64,000 bases of DNA from Paraburkholderia fungorum (GTDB lineage Bacteria; Pseudomonadota; Gammaproteobacteria; Burkholderiales; Burkholderiaceae). Within the stretch, counting starts at the first letter, position 1; the number at the start of each line of letters is the position of its first letter. Below, in pieces: positions 48,260 to 56,845 of the stretch. Made by a program: the position numbers and the translations under genes. Where the stretch lies: assembly GCF_900099835.1 (NCBI RefSeq), contig NZ_FNKP01000001.1, positions 2,852,001 through 2,916,000 of the forward strand. Direction: 5' to 3'. A model generated the notes under the pieces. It saw nothing but the letters and a program-made list of their open reading frames with translations, was not told the origin of the DNA and searched no databases.

Positions 48260-48335
48260 TCCTCGATAGCTCAGTCGGTAGAGCGCCGGACTGTTAATCC
48301 GTAGGTCCCTGGTTCGAGCCCAGGTCGAGGAGCCA
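48260..48335 (+). tRNA. tRNA-Asn (anticodon GTT), copy 2
   Basis: Identical over all 76 nt to copy 1, 62 bp downstream. No separate consensus promoter was seen in the gap, so it probably relies on read-through from the first promoter. Tandem duplication is the simplest origin. Confidence 0.98.
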
Positions 48336-48342
48336 AAATTTT

Positions 48343-48376
48343 AAAAGGCCCGCATTCGTGCGGGCCTTTTTGTTTT
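48343..48376 (+). terminator. Terminator after tRNA-Asn copy 2
   Basis: Perfect 12-bp stem AAAAGGCCCGCA (48343-48354) / TGCGGGCCTTTT (48359-48370) capped by the stable TTCG tetraloop, then more T residues. Stronger than the first terminator, so it probably ends the unit. Confidence 0.92.
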
Positions 48377-48625
48377 TGCCCGCAGATTTGCTGCACCACC
48401 CTGCGACCGACTTTGGATCGCGATTCGGGTCCACGCGAAAGTTGTTACGCGCTTACGCAGTTGCTTCGGAAAAGCGTGACTATGTACATCCTGTCGCGGT
48501 AACGCCAGCCCCCTCATGCGCACGCCGTTATACGATGGCAACTTCCCGGCGCAAATTTCGCACTCGACTCGACCCGACTCGCATCCGATTTGCGCCCAAC
48601 CCTCGCGCTCATATCCGGCCACCTC

Positions 48626-49102
48626 ATGAAATCGACTTTGTCGCGCATCGTGCTTGCTGCCGCCACCGCACTTCTGTTGCCTTTGGCCCACAGTGAAGAA
48701 GTCGGCAGCGTCAATACCAATTTCCGCGTCACGGGTTCGGACCGCGTGGTCGTCGAAGCGTATGACGATCCCGTGGTTCAGGGCGTGACCTGCTATGTGT
48801 CGCGTGCGCGCACGGGCGGCGTGAAGGGAACGCTCGGCATCGCCGAGGACCCGACCGAAGCCTCTATCGCGTGCCGTCAGGTCGCCGACATTCATTTCGC
48901 CGGGCCTGTGAAGAAACAGGCCGACGTGTTTTCCGTCAGCATGTCGCTGATTTTCAAGTCGCTGCATGTGGTGCGCGTGGTCGACACCAAGCGCAACACG
49001 CTGGTGTATCTCACTTATAGCGACCGCGTCGTCAGCGGTAGTGCGAAAAACAGCGTCAGCGCGGTGCCGATGCCGGCCGGCACCACGATCCCGCTCAAGT
49101 GA
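48626..49102 (+). CDS. creA: CreA-family periplasmic protein
   Basis: A 158-residue exported protein: signal peptide (about 1-22, ending PLAHS), then the CreA sequence EEVGSVNTNFRVTGSDRVVV, YDDPVVQGVTCYVSRARTGG and DPTEASIACRQVG-like motif (here RQVADIHF). CreA lies in the creABCD locus of E. coli but its function is unknown. ATG 48626 is chosen because it begins the signal peptide. Confidence 0.9.
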   Translation: MKSTLSRIVLAAATALLLPLAHSEEVGSVNTNFRVTGSDRVVVEAYDDPVVQGVTCYVSRARTGGVKGTLGIAEDPTEASIACRQVADIHFAGPVKKQADVFSVSMSLIFKSLHVVRVVDTKRNTLVYLTYSDRVVSGSAKNSVSAVPMPAGTTIPLK

Positions 49103-49198
49103 TGACGCCCGGCGGCCAGGCATCCGCATGCACGCAACTCAAGCGCGCCGCGAGCCGGCGCGACGCGCTACACTGATCGGTCCCACCCGATCTTCGCC

Positions 49199-50029
49199 AT
49201 GACCGCCGCCCATCGTTTTCAGGACTCCGCCCACTACTGGCGCACGCCGCTTCTGCCCGGCGCGGACCTGCTCACCGCCGAATATCACGATCACGAATTC
49301 GCACCGCATTGGCACGACGCGTACACGATTCCGGTGATTACTGCCGGCGCGGAAGGTTATCGGTACCGCGGCTCAGACTATGTGGCCGAAGTCGGCGGAG
49401 TGCCGATCATCAATCCGGGTGAGTTGCATACCGGCTCGAAGGCGGTGGACGCGGGCTGGCGGTATCGCGTGATCTATGCGCCGGTCGACTTCATCCAGCA
49501 ACTTGCCAACGAACTGGGCGACAGGCCGCAAGCTTTGCCGTGGTTCGCGCCGGGTGTGATCCGCGATGACGATCTGGCGAAGCGGCTCGCGCACGCTCAC
49601 CGTCTGCTCGAAATGGGCGACGATCTGCTTGCCGCCGAAACCGCGATGCTCGACGCGCTGTCCACGCTGCTGGTCCGTTACGCGCAAACGCAGCCCAAAC
49701 CGTCGCCCGTTGCTACCGACGACGCGCGCGTGGCGCTCATGCAGGAACGGCTGACAGGCGATCTTCTCGAACCGGTGACGCTTGCCGAAATGGCGCTGGC
49801 GGCGGGTTTGTCGCCGTTTCACGCGGCGCGTCTTTTCACGCAGACCACCGGCTTGCCGCCTCACGCGTGGCGTAACCAGGTGCGCTTGCAGCGCTCGCTT
49901 GCTCCGCTGCGGGCCGGCGTCTCCGTGACCGATGTGGCGGCCGCGAGCGGCTTCACCGATCAGAGTCACTTCACGCGGCATTTCCGGCGGATGTTTGGGG
50001 TGCCGCCGGGGCGTTGGCAAGGGGCTTGA
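49199..50029 (+). CDS. AraC-family transcriptional regulator
   Basis: A 276-residue regulator with an N-terminal cupin-like ligand domain (AraC-binding type, HWHDAYTIPVI and NPGELHTG) and two C-terminal helix-turn-helix motifs (about 180-275), with TLAEMALAAGLSPFHAARLF and the signature SVTDVAAASGFTDQSHFTRHFRR (cited in part). It lies upstream of azlCD on the same strand and may regulate them, as AraC-type regulators often adjoin azlC in proteobacteria; this is inference. Confidence 0.9.
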   Translation: MTAAHRFQDSAHYWRTPLLPGADLLTAEYHDHEFAPHWHDAYTIPVITAGAEGYRYRGSDYVAEVGGVPIINPGELHTGSKAVDAGWRYRVIYAPVDFIQQLANELGDRPQALPWFAPGVIRDDDLAKRLAHAHRLLEMGDDLLAAETAMLDALSTLLVRYAQTQPKPSPVATDDARVALMQERLTGDLLEPVTLAEMALAAGLSPFHAARLFTQTTGLPPHAWRNQVRLQRSLAPLRAGVSVTDVAAASGFTDQSHFTRHFRRMFGVPPGRWQGA

Positions 50030-50232
50030 AGAGTGCGATAGCGGCCATCCGGGCCTTGGCAAGGGTCTCGAAGCATGCCCTCTTTTCTGCGCGCCACGCT
50101 CTCCAGCCATCTGCTTACCTAATTTCCATTCTTCGCGCGGGCTTGCGCTTTTTGCCGCCCCGCTCCACCGCAAGAACGTACAAGCCTCGCCCACCCGCTC
50201 GCAGCTAAGCTCCTCGAACCAAGGAGACAAGT

Positions 50233-50994
50233 TTGAGCCATCCCACCGCAAGCCCGGCCGCACAGCCGGGCCATCTGAAAGAACTCGCCGCCGGCGCTCG
50301 GGACATCATCCCGATGATGGTCGGCGCGGCCCCATTCGGCGTCATCTTCGGCACGCTCGTGGCCTCCGGTCCGCTGCACCTTTGGCACGGACAGCTGATG
50401 TCGCTCGTCGTGTTCGCCGGCTCGGCGCAGTTCATCGCGCTCGGTCTGATCGCCGGTCACGCGAGCTTTGCGGTGATCTGGGCGACCACGCTCGTCGTCA
50501 ATCTGCGTCACGTGCTGTACAGCGCGACGCTCGCGCCGCACGTCGCGCATCTGTCGACCCGCTGGCGCTGGGCACTCGGTGCGCTGCTCACCGACGAAGT
50601 CTTCGCCGTCGCCTGGGAACATTACCGGCACAAGGAGCCCGGCACGGTCGGCCCGCACTATTTTTTCGGTGCTGGACTGGCGATGTACCTCAACTGGCAG
50701 CTCTGGACCATTGGCGGGCTGCTGTTCGGCGCGGCGTTTCCGGGCCTGCAATCGCTCGGACTCGATTTCGCGATGGTCGCCACCTTTATCGCGATCGTCG
50801 TTCCGCAACTCGTCGCGCTGCGCTATATCGCGGCGGCCGCGACCGCCGGCACGCTGGCTTTTTTCTGGCAGACGTGGCCGTACAAACTCGGCCTGCTGGG
50901 CGCCGTGTTCGCGGGCGTCGCGATCGGCGTGCTGTTATCCACGTCGCATTCGTCGCCGCGCGGCGCGCGGAAAACTGCGGAGGCATCGCGATGA
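50233..50994 (+). CDS. azlC: Branched-chain amino acid exporter subunit AzlC
   Basis: Large subunit of the AzlCD (YgaZH-type) export complex. The 253-residue membrane protein has about seven helices and the family motifs GAAPFGVIFGTL, FAGSAQFIALGLI, NLRHVLYSATLAP and LLTDEVFAVAW. It starts with TTG at 50233, supported by an ideal AAGGAG ribosome-binding site at 50221-50226. It overlaps azlD in ATGA. Substrates of related pairs include valine and azaleucine. Confidence 0.93.
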   Translation: MSHPTASPAAQPGHLKELAAGARDIIPMMVGAAPFGVIFGTLVASGPLHLWHGQLMSLVVFAGSAQFIALGLIAGHASFAVIWATTLVVNLRHVLYSATLAPHVAHLSTRWRWALGALLTDEVFAVAWEHYRHKEPGTVGPHYFFGAGLAMYLNWQLWTIGGLLFGAAFPGLQSLGLDFAMVATFIAIVVPQLVALRYIAAAATAGTLAFFWQTWPYKLGLLGAVFAGVAIGVLLSTSHSSPRGARKTAEASR

Positions 50995-51314
50995 ACTACG
51001 TCGTCCTGATCCTCGGTATGGCGCTTATCACGTGGGTGATCCGCGCGGCTGTTTTCGTCCTCGGCGATCGGCTGGTGTTTTCGCCGCTCGTACGCACGGC
51101 GCTCGGTTTCGTGCCCGTTACCGTGCTGACGGCGATCATCGTGCCGATGGCGGTTTCGCCGCACGGCACCAGCGCCGAGTTGACCTGGCGCAATCCGCAA
51201 CTGGTCGGCGCGCTTGCCGCTGTCGTGGTCAGCGCGGTGACGCGGCGGCCGCTCCTGACGATCGCGGTCGGTCTGACGGTGTTTTTTGTCTGGCAATGTG
51301 TCGTGCTTAAATAA
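50991..51314 (+). CDS. azlD: Branched-chain amino acid exporter subunit AzlD
   Basis: Small subunit of the AzlCD exporter, 107 residues with three or four membrane helices. It has the AzlD motifs ALITWVIRAAVFVLGDR, ALGFVPVTVLTAIIVP and a C-terminal VGLTVFFVWQCV. The ATG at 50991 overlaps the azlC stop codon, so the subunits are translated in a coupled way. Confidence 0.93.
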   Translation: MNYVVLILGMALITWVIRAAVFVLGDRLVFSPLVRTALGFVPVTVLTAIIVPMAVSPHGTSAELTWRNPQLVGALAAVVVSAVTRRPLLTIAVGLTVFFVWQCVVLK

Positions 51315-51690
51315 ACGCGCGGCGTTGGCTTTCCGATGCGAGGGCGCGAAGTTAGTTTGGGTGGCGATGTCCGGCTGGGAGGTGGCGGTTCGTGGCTTGG
51401 GCTCCGGTGTAGGCGTAGACCTCGACGCCCCCTCCAGCATCCACATAAAAACCTACCGCCCGCCCCGACATCCCCCTCTAAACCGCCCGCCCGTCGCCCG
51501 CCCTCCCTCAAGTTCCCGCCGAATCCGCCGATATGCAATCGAGGTCCGCGCATCGACATCGGGTACGTCCCGCTGCTCACGCGGCAACTGCAGGAATAAA
51601 CCGCGCCGGCTTCCGGCGTCGCGCCGCCCGGCATACGCGTGTGGCCGACGGCATCACAAGACCGCGCGGCAGGACCAAACGGGATAACAC
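51315..51690 (+). other. Intergenic region after azlD, 376 bp, no gene seen
   Basis: A strongly C-rich plus strand (around 51460-51520) gives pyrimidine-rich tracts that could form an unusual secondary structure or be a remnant of Pro-rich coding sequence. Short frames here read Pro/Arg-rich and lack ribosome-binding sites. No terminator hairpin was found after azlD. Confidence 0.4.
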
Positions 51691-52461
51691 ATGGGTCAAA
51701 TCACCCTCAAGCTCAAAGACGAAACCCTTGCGTCGCTACGCAAGGATTTCGACGCCTTTCTGCGGGTATCGCTGAAGCTCGATCCGCAGTTCGCGACGCC
51801 GTCGTTCGAGGACTTCTTGCGCGCCAAACTGCTCGACAACATGGTGCCGCTGACCGAACACGCGGTTCAGCGCATGCTGCAGGGCGGCCAATACGCGTGG
51901 GCCAAACGCACGCTGGACAAGGAATTCCCGGACGTCGTCGCGATCCTGATGCGGCAGGCCGGTGAATTCGGCTTCGGTTTCGCGGCGCGTTCGGAGTGGA
52001 CACCCGAGGAACTCGCGAAGCAGTGTCGCGACTGGGCGGCGGCGATCGTCAAGGAAGCGGAAGGCGACGCGACGCTGATCGACCCGCTCGCGTCGCAGAT
52101 CAAGAGCGCGGCGCAGGACATTCAGGCACTCGAGGAAACCATGCAGACCCCGGCATGGCGGCTGGTGGAATCGTTGCGTCAGCGTGTCTACGAGGCCAAG
52201 GTGGCGTGCGAAGTGAGCGTGGGCAGCACCGCCCGCGAAAAGCTCGGCGAATTGCGCGGATTGTTGCGTCTGGGCATTTCGCACGGCTCGTTCCAGAAGC
52301 AGGAAGCGCAACAGATCATGGAATATCTGCGCCTGCTCAAGCCGGAAATTTTTGTCGAAGAACCGTACGACGTGTTTTCGCGGATGGCGGCATGGCTGCG
52401 CAATTTCTTCACGCCGCCGAGACCGGCGCCGCAGCAACAACAGCAAAGGCAGTCGCGGTAA
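51691..52461 (+). CDS. Protein of unknown function, predicted alpha-helical
   Basis: A 256-residue soluble protein, no signal peptide or membrane helix. The N-terminus (MGQITLKLKDETLASLRKDF) resembles a short ribbon-helix start, but no family is recognised. The rest is helical, including LRQRVYEAKVACEV and REKLGELRGLLRLGISHGSF. Residues near 235-250 are aromatic and the C-terminus ends in a Pro/Gln-rich tail with five consecutive Gln. A near-perfect 32-nt inverted repeat lies just inside the coding region (51720-51751). It stands alone, flanked by azlD and the convergent helicase gene. Confidence 0.75.
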   Translation: MGQITLKLKDETLASLRKDFDAFLRVSLKLDPQFATPSFEDFLRAKLLDNMVPLTEHAVQRMLQGGQYAWAKRTLDKEFPDVVAILMRQAGEFGFGFAARSEWTPEELAKQCRDWAAAIVKEAEGDATLIDPLASQIKSAAQDIQALEETMQTPAWRLVESLRQRVYEAKVACEVSVGSTAREKLGELRGLLRLGISHGSFQKQEAQQIMEYLRLLKPEIFVEEPYDVFSRMAAWLRNFFTPPRPAPQQQQQRQSR

Positions 52462-52702
52462 GCGCAGCAACGTCGCGGGGGCAGGACACATGCGCATTCG
52501 GCGCATCGCAGTCGCCCCGGCCGATATCGGCGCTTGCGTGTGCCAAACGGCCGTCCCCAGTCCGTGCGCAGAATCGAGCCGCACACATTGCCGCCCCGGC
52601 GCATGGAGCCCCCAAGTCCCCAATTCGCGCCGGCCTGCCGGTACCTGCCTCTCGAGTCGCCTCAGCCTGCTCGCCTAACCCCCGGCCACATTCCCGGCCT
52701 CG

Positions 52703-54895
52703 TCAATCCCACATCTTCCTGAGCTTCGCCGCGATCTCGATCTTCGCCTGCGCGGCCGCAGCGAGCCCCGCCGCCGTCGGCGCGCTCGGCACCGGCACAC
52801 GCGGCCACGCGTAAGCGTCGAACAACGGCATCAGGTGCGCGGGAATGAAGCGCGTGCGCGACGCCCAAACGTGACGGTCGCCCATGTGCGTCTGGTTATG
52901 CACGTAGAAACGCTGCGGCACGACGATATGCAGATCCTCTTTGGCGCGCGTCATCGCCACGTAGAGCAGACGGCGCTCCTCGTCGATTTCTTCTTCGCTG
53001 CCCGTGCCGAGATCGGACGGAATGCAGCCGTCGACGCCATTCAGCACGAACACATTGCGCCATTCCTGCCCCTTTGCCGAATGGATCGTGGACAGGATCA
53101 GGTAATCCTCGTCGATGAGCGGCACGCCCGATTCGCCGCTAGTTGCGTCGGGCGGATCGAGCGTCAACTCCGTCAAAAACCGTTCGCGCGACGGATACGT
53201 CGCCGCGATGCTTTCCATCTGCAACACATCCGCGTGACGGATCGCGGCGTCTTCGTGATTGCGCTCCAGATGCGGCTCGTACCAGCGCCGCACCATCTCG
53301 AACTCGGCGGGCCACGGCGTCTGCCGCCCGTACACGCTCGACATCAGCCTGACAAACGGATGCCAGTCTTCCTGCGCACGAGCCGGCGCAGCGAAAGCGG
53401 CAAGCGCGCCGCCGGCCGTATCGGCGGGATTGCCGGAACCCGCACGCGCGACGATTTCATCGAGCACCTTCGCGGCGGTCGCCGGCCCCACGCCCGGCAG
53501 CAATTGCACGACGCGAAAACCCGCAACACGGTCGCGCGGATTTTCCGCCCAGCGCAATACGGCCAGCACGTCCTTGACATGCACCGAATCGAGAAATTTG
53601 AGGCCGCCGAATTTGACGAACGGAATGTTGCGCCGGGTCAGCTCGATCTCCAGCGTTGCGCTGTGCTGCGCGGTACGGAACAGCACCGCCTGCGACTTGA
53701 GTTTCATGCCCTGCTCGCGCGCTTCGAGCACCTGCTCGACGATGTAGCGCGCCTGATCGGCTTCGTCGGCGACCGTGACGAGTCGCGGGCGCTGCGCGGA
53801 TGCCTTGTCGCTCCGGAGATTCTTCGTGTAGCGCTCACTGGCCAGTTCGATCACCGCGTTGGACGCGGCCAGAATCGGTTCGGTTGACCGGTAGTTGCGC
53901 TCGAGCGTGATCTGCTTGGCGGGCGGATCGAAATGCGCGGGGAAATCGAGAATGTTGCGAACCGTGGCGCCGCGAAACGAATAGATGGACTGGGCATCGT
54001 CGCCCACCACGGTCAAGCCGCGCCCGTCCGGCTTCAGTGCGAGCAGGATCGACGCCTGCAGGCGATTGGTGTCCTGATACTCGTCGACCATCACGTGATC
54101 GAAGCGCGCCGACAGATCAGCGGCAATGGTGGGCTCGGCGGCCATGTGCGACCAGTACAGCAGCAGATCGTCGTAATCGAGCACGCTCTGTTTCTGCTTG
54201 GCGTCGACATAAGCCGCGAACAGCATGCGCAAATCGGCTTCCCACTCGCGGCACCACGGGAACGCGTTTTCGAGCACATGACTAAGCGACGCACCCGTAT
54301 TGACGACGCGCGAATAAATCGCGAAGCACGTGCCCTTGGCCGGAAAACGCCGCTCTTTCGCGGACAAACCGAGTTCATGGCGCACCAGATTCATCAGATC
54401 CGCGGAATCCTCGCGGTCGTTGATCGTAAAAGCCGGTGCAAGGCCGATCAATTCGGCGTATTCGCGCAGCAGGCGCGCGCCGACGCTGTGAAACGTGCCC
54501 GACCAGGTGAGCCCCTGCGCGAGCGCGGCCCGCGTACCGAGCGCCGCACCGGCAATACGCGTGACGCGGCGGGTCATCTCCAGAGCGGCGCGGCGCGAAA
54601 ACGTCAGCAACAGGATGCGGCGCGGATCGGCGCCCTTCACCACCAGATTCGCGACCCGATGCGCCAGCGTATTGGTTTTGCCGGAGCCCGCTCCCGCGAT
54701 GACGAGCAACGCGCCGGGTGGAGCGTTGGGCGTATCGGCGCCATACTCGACGGCTTCGCGTTGCGCAACGTTCAGCTTCGCCAGCCAGGCGGCGGTATCG
54801 AGCGATGGGGACGGCGGAGGCGATTCGGCGACGGAGAGCACAGTGGATTTGGGTGTTGGATGGAATCGGGATGGCGACGCATACTGTATATCCAT
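52703..54895 (-). CDS. UvrD/Rep-type superfamily 1 DNA helicase
   Basis: ATP-dependent 3'-5' helicase, 730 residues. Walker A GAGSGKTNT (68-76), motif II DEYQDTN, GDDAQSIYSFRGA (motif III), TLERNYRS (motif IV), TIHSAKGQEWRNVF (motif V) and YVAMTRAKEDLHI (motif VI) are all present. An N-terminal leader of about 35 residues and a C-terminal Ala-rich helix lie outside the core. It is not the canonical UvrD by length or start; RepA/PcrA-like is possible, so no symbol is given. ATG 54895 has GGCGGTAG upstream. It faces the unknown gene at 51.7 kb. Confidence 0.93.
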   Translation of the reverse strand: MDIQYASPSRFHPTPKSTVLSVAESPPPSPSLDTAAWLAKLNVAQREAVEYGADTPNAPPGALLVIAGAGSGKTNTLAHRVANLVVKGADPRRILLLTFSRRAALEMTRRVTRIAGAALGTRAALAQGLTWSGTFHSVGARLLREYAELIGLAPAFTINDREDSADLMNLVRHELGLSAKERRFPAKGTCFAIYSRVVNTGASLSHVLENAFPWCREWEADLRMLFAAYVDAKQKQSVLDYDDLLLYWSHMAAEPTIAADLSARFDHVMVDEYQDTNRLQASILLALKPDGRGLTVVGDDAQSIYSFRGATVRNILDFPAHFDPPAKQITLERNYRSTEPILAASNAVIELASERYTKNLRSDKASAQRPRLVTVADEADQARYIVEQVLEAREQGMKLKSQAVLFRTAQHSATLEIELTRRNIPFVKFGGLKFLDSVHVKDVLAVLRWAENPRDRVAGFRVVQLLPGVGPATAAKVLDEIVARAGSGNPADTAGGALAAFAAPARAQEDWHPFVRLMSSVYGRQTPWPAEFEMVRRWYEPHLERNHEDAAIRHADVLQMESIAATYPSRERFLTELTLDPPDATSGESGVPLIDEDYLILSTIHSAKGQEWRNVFVLNGVDGCIPSDLGTGSEEEIDEERRLLYVAMTRAKEDLHIVVPQRFYVHNQTHMGDRHVWASRTRFIPAHLMPLFDAYAWPRVPVPSAPTAAGLAAAAQAKIEIAAKLRKMWD

Positions 54896-55042
54896 ACAAC
54901 TACCGCCGACAAGCGACCCTTTTTTTGTGTGAATCGGGTGTGGTTTTTTGGGGCTCGCCGGACGTGCGGTGCCAGCTCGTGCAGAGCGCGTTTCGACTGA
55001 CGGAAGCACGAAAAAATCGGCCAGGTGGGTCAAAAGCTAACG

Positions 55043-55085
55043 AAAAAAATGGCCCGCGCGCATCAAGCGAACGGGCCATTTTTGT
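55043..55085 (-). terminator. Terminator for the exported Lys/Ala-rich protein gene
   Basis: Stem AAAATGGCCCG (55046-55056) / CGGGCCATTTT (55072-55082); on the minus strand TTTTTTT follows. It ends the transcript of the gene at 55104 before the helicase start. Confidence 0.85.
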
Positions 55086-55103
55086 GGGATCGGCAGCATC
55101 GAA

Positions 55104-55370
55104 CTACTGCTGCTTTTTCGCGTCCTTCACATTGGCGTCAGCGTTCGCCTTGTCGGCGTCGGCCTGGGCATCGGTCTTCTTCTGGTCGGCCTTGGCCTGC
55201 GCGACCGAAGCTTTCTTGTCCGCCTTCGACTGCTCCTTCGCGGCCTTCTTGTCCGCATGGGTGACAGGAGCCGCAGCCGGCCCGCTCGCCTGAGCAAATG
55301 CCACCGACGACAGGCAACCCGCGATCAACGCGGCATAAATCCTGTTTTGCGTGGTTCTGGTGATGTTCAT
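55104..55370 (-). CDS. Exported Lys/Ala/Asp-rich protein, unknown function
   Basis: An 88-residue precursor with a clear signal peptide (about 1-26, MNITRTTQNRIYAALIAG..., ending AFAQ) and a mature part made largely of Ala, Lys, Asp and Gln in an irregular heptad-like pattern. It should be periplasmic and helical or disordered. A good GGGAGG ribosome-binding site precedes the ATG. The next gene upstream encodes a similar protein, so the two probably arose by duplication or serve one role. No family is recognised. Confidence 0.75.
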   Translation of the reverse strand: MNITRTTQNRIYAALIAGCLSSVAFAQASGPAAAPVTHADKKAAKEQSKADKKASVAQAKADQKKTDAQADADKANADANVKDAKKQQ

Positions 55371-55460
55371 GCGATTACCTCCCTCAAACTTTTTTATGCG
55401 ATGCGTCACGCGGAGTCGTCCAGATGTGCCGTCGTCAATCGACAGCACACCGGGCGTCTA

Positions 55461-55901
55461 TTAGTGCTTCACATCGGCGCCATCGGTCTGAGCCGATGCC
55501 TGACCTTCCATGTTCATCTTCATTTCGTTGTTGGCGGCCTGCTTATCAGCCTTCTTGTTGATCTTGGCGTCGCGCACCTGCTCCTTGTATTGCGCCTTCG
55601 CCGCCTTCTGCTGGTCGTTCATTTCAGCCTTCGACGCCTTCTTCGACGCACGATATTCGGCATTGGCCTTCGCGTTGGCGTCACGCTTTTGCACCAGCGG
55701 ATCGGTCGAGCCCGACGCGGTCAGACGCGTCGGCGCAGGAGTCGCCGGTTGCATGCCCTGAGCGGCCTCCGTACCTTGCTGCATCTGGGCTTGCGGCTGG
55801 TCGCCCGCCCCTGCGGCGGGTTGTGCGGTTTGCGCAACGGCAGCAGTCGCGGCAAAGGCGGTCAGGGCGGTACCGATCAGAAGCGAACGAATCTGGGTCA
55901 T
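55461..55901 (-). CDS. Exported Lys/Ala/Gln-rich protein, unknown function
   Basis: A 146-residue precursor with a signal peptide (about 1-24, ending AVAQ), a Pro/Ala/Gln/Gly-rich linker (25-60) and a helical, highly charged tail rich in Lys and Ala (about 65-130). GAGAGGA precedes the ATG at 55901. The arrangement of signal peptide plus Lys/Ala repeats matches its downstream neighbour, 90 bp away. Function unknown; a cell-envelope structural or stress role is speculation. Confidence 0.78.
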   Translation of the reverse strand: MTQIRSLLIGTALTAFAATAAVAQTAQPAAGAGDQPQAQMQQGTEAAQGMQPATPAPTRLTASGSTDPLVQKRDANAKANAEYRASKKASKAEMNDQQKAAKAQYKEQVRDAKINKKADKQAANNEMKMNMEGQASAQTDGADVKH

Positions 55902-56217
55902 GGCTAATCCTCTCTAAAGTTGTTGTGACGCGGGCGTATGGGTTTAGGGTCCGGCTCGCGCAGGAGGTTTTCCTGCTGCTTGCCACCGACGCCACCCGGT
56001 CTTCACGCTGCTGTAAATTCAGCAGGCTTTGCTACATGAGTCCACTTTACGAGTGAAATCGACGATGTACGACCAGTGTTACGGAAGGTTTCACTTTCTG
56101 ACAATCGCATAACAACTGCGTACCTTAGTCCGGCCGAGGCCGGCATACACCGCGAGCTTCATTCAGGGCAAGCTTGTGGCTTATGATGCGAACCCTTTGC
56201 CTGGAGGCGCAAACGCC
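55902..56217 (+). other. Divergent intergenic region, 316 bp, with two small hairpins
   Basis: Separates the exported-protein gene (minus) from the S4 protein gene (plus). GCAGGA-GGTTT-TCCTGC (55960-55976) and CTGCTG-TAAATT-CAGCAG (56008-56025) are perfect small inverted repeats. No confident promoter or gene was found. Confidence 0.45.
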
Positions 56218-56436
56218 ATGCCCAACCTCGATTTCACGCTCACCGGCGACTACGTCGAACTGCACAATCTCCTGAAGATAACGGGTCTCGCGGACAGCGG
56301 CGGCTCCGCAAAAATGATGGTTGCCGACGGCGCAGTCACCGTCGACGGCCGGGTCGAGACGCGTAAAACCTGCAAGATCCGCGCGGGCCAGGTCGTGCTG
56401 CTCGGCGATACGCGTATTGCGGTACACGAGGCCTGA
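56218..56436 (+). CDS. S4-domain RNA-binding protein (YbcJ-like)
   Basis: A 72-residue protein consisting almost entirely of an S4 RNA-binding domain: YVELHNLLKITGLADSGG (helices) and VTVDGRVETRKTCKIRAGQ (strand-turn). E. coli YbcJ is a similar single-domain S4 protein; its RNA target is unknown. The ATG at 56218 lies 11 bp after GGAGG. Confidence 0.88.
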   Translation: MPNLDFTLTGDYVELHNLLKITGLADSGGSAKMMVADGAVTVDGRVETRKTCKIRAGQVVLLGDTRIAVHEA

Positions 56437-56845
56437 CCGGTCTCCGGGCACAAACTGACGCGGCCTGACAATCCGGAAAGCTGTAGGACGGCGCGCACCA
56501 GAATCGTGCTTCTTCGATCGACATCGCCGGACGCAACCCATAAGCTGTTGGTTTCGACAGGCAAACAAGCGGCTGACAAACCGGCATAACGCGCGTTTCA
56601 TCGCACGACCGGCAGCGGGAAACACCGGGCAGACACTGGCGGACACGGCAAGCAGGCCCGCAACGACGAGCGCAGACAATCAATTTCTGCGCTGCGTCGA
56701 GCGAGCGCTCACTACGCCGGCTTTTTATCGAAGCCCGTACGGCCCGCACCCGCCCTGCCGCGACTCGCCGCCAGCCAGCAGCCCCAGCCGGCCACCGAGC
56801 CACCCACTGTCGCCAATCTGGATATTTCCGCCGTCAGGCGCTTTC
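56437..56845 (+). other. Intergenic region, 409 bp, no gene seen
   Basis: High-GC sequence between the S4 gene and the MATE gene. A minus-strand frame (56125-56679) starts with a hydrophobic run that mimics a signal peptide but overlaps the S4 gene antisense and then becomes basic and featureless; it is rejected. No terminator or clear promoter was found. Confidence 0.4.

Noticed and set aside
48122..48335. Possible integration (att) site formed by duplicated tRNA-Asn
   Set aside because: The second copy is a complete functional tRNA, only 62 bp away, with no integrase or foreign-looking DNA between or beside them.
56125..56679. A minus-strand frame with a hydrophobic, signal-like N-terminus
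   Set aside because: It runs antisense through the S4-domain gene and becomes basic and featureless; the plus-strand S4 protein is the better explanation.
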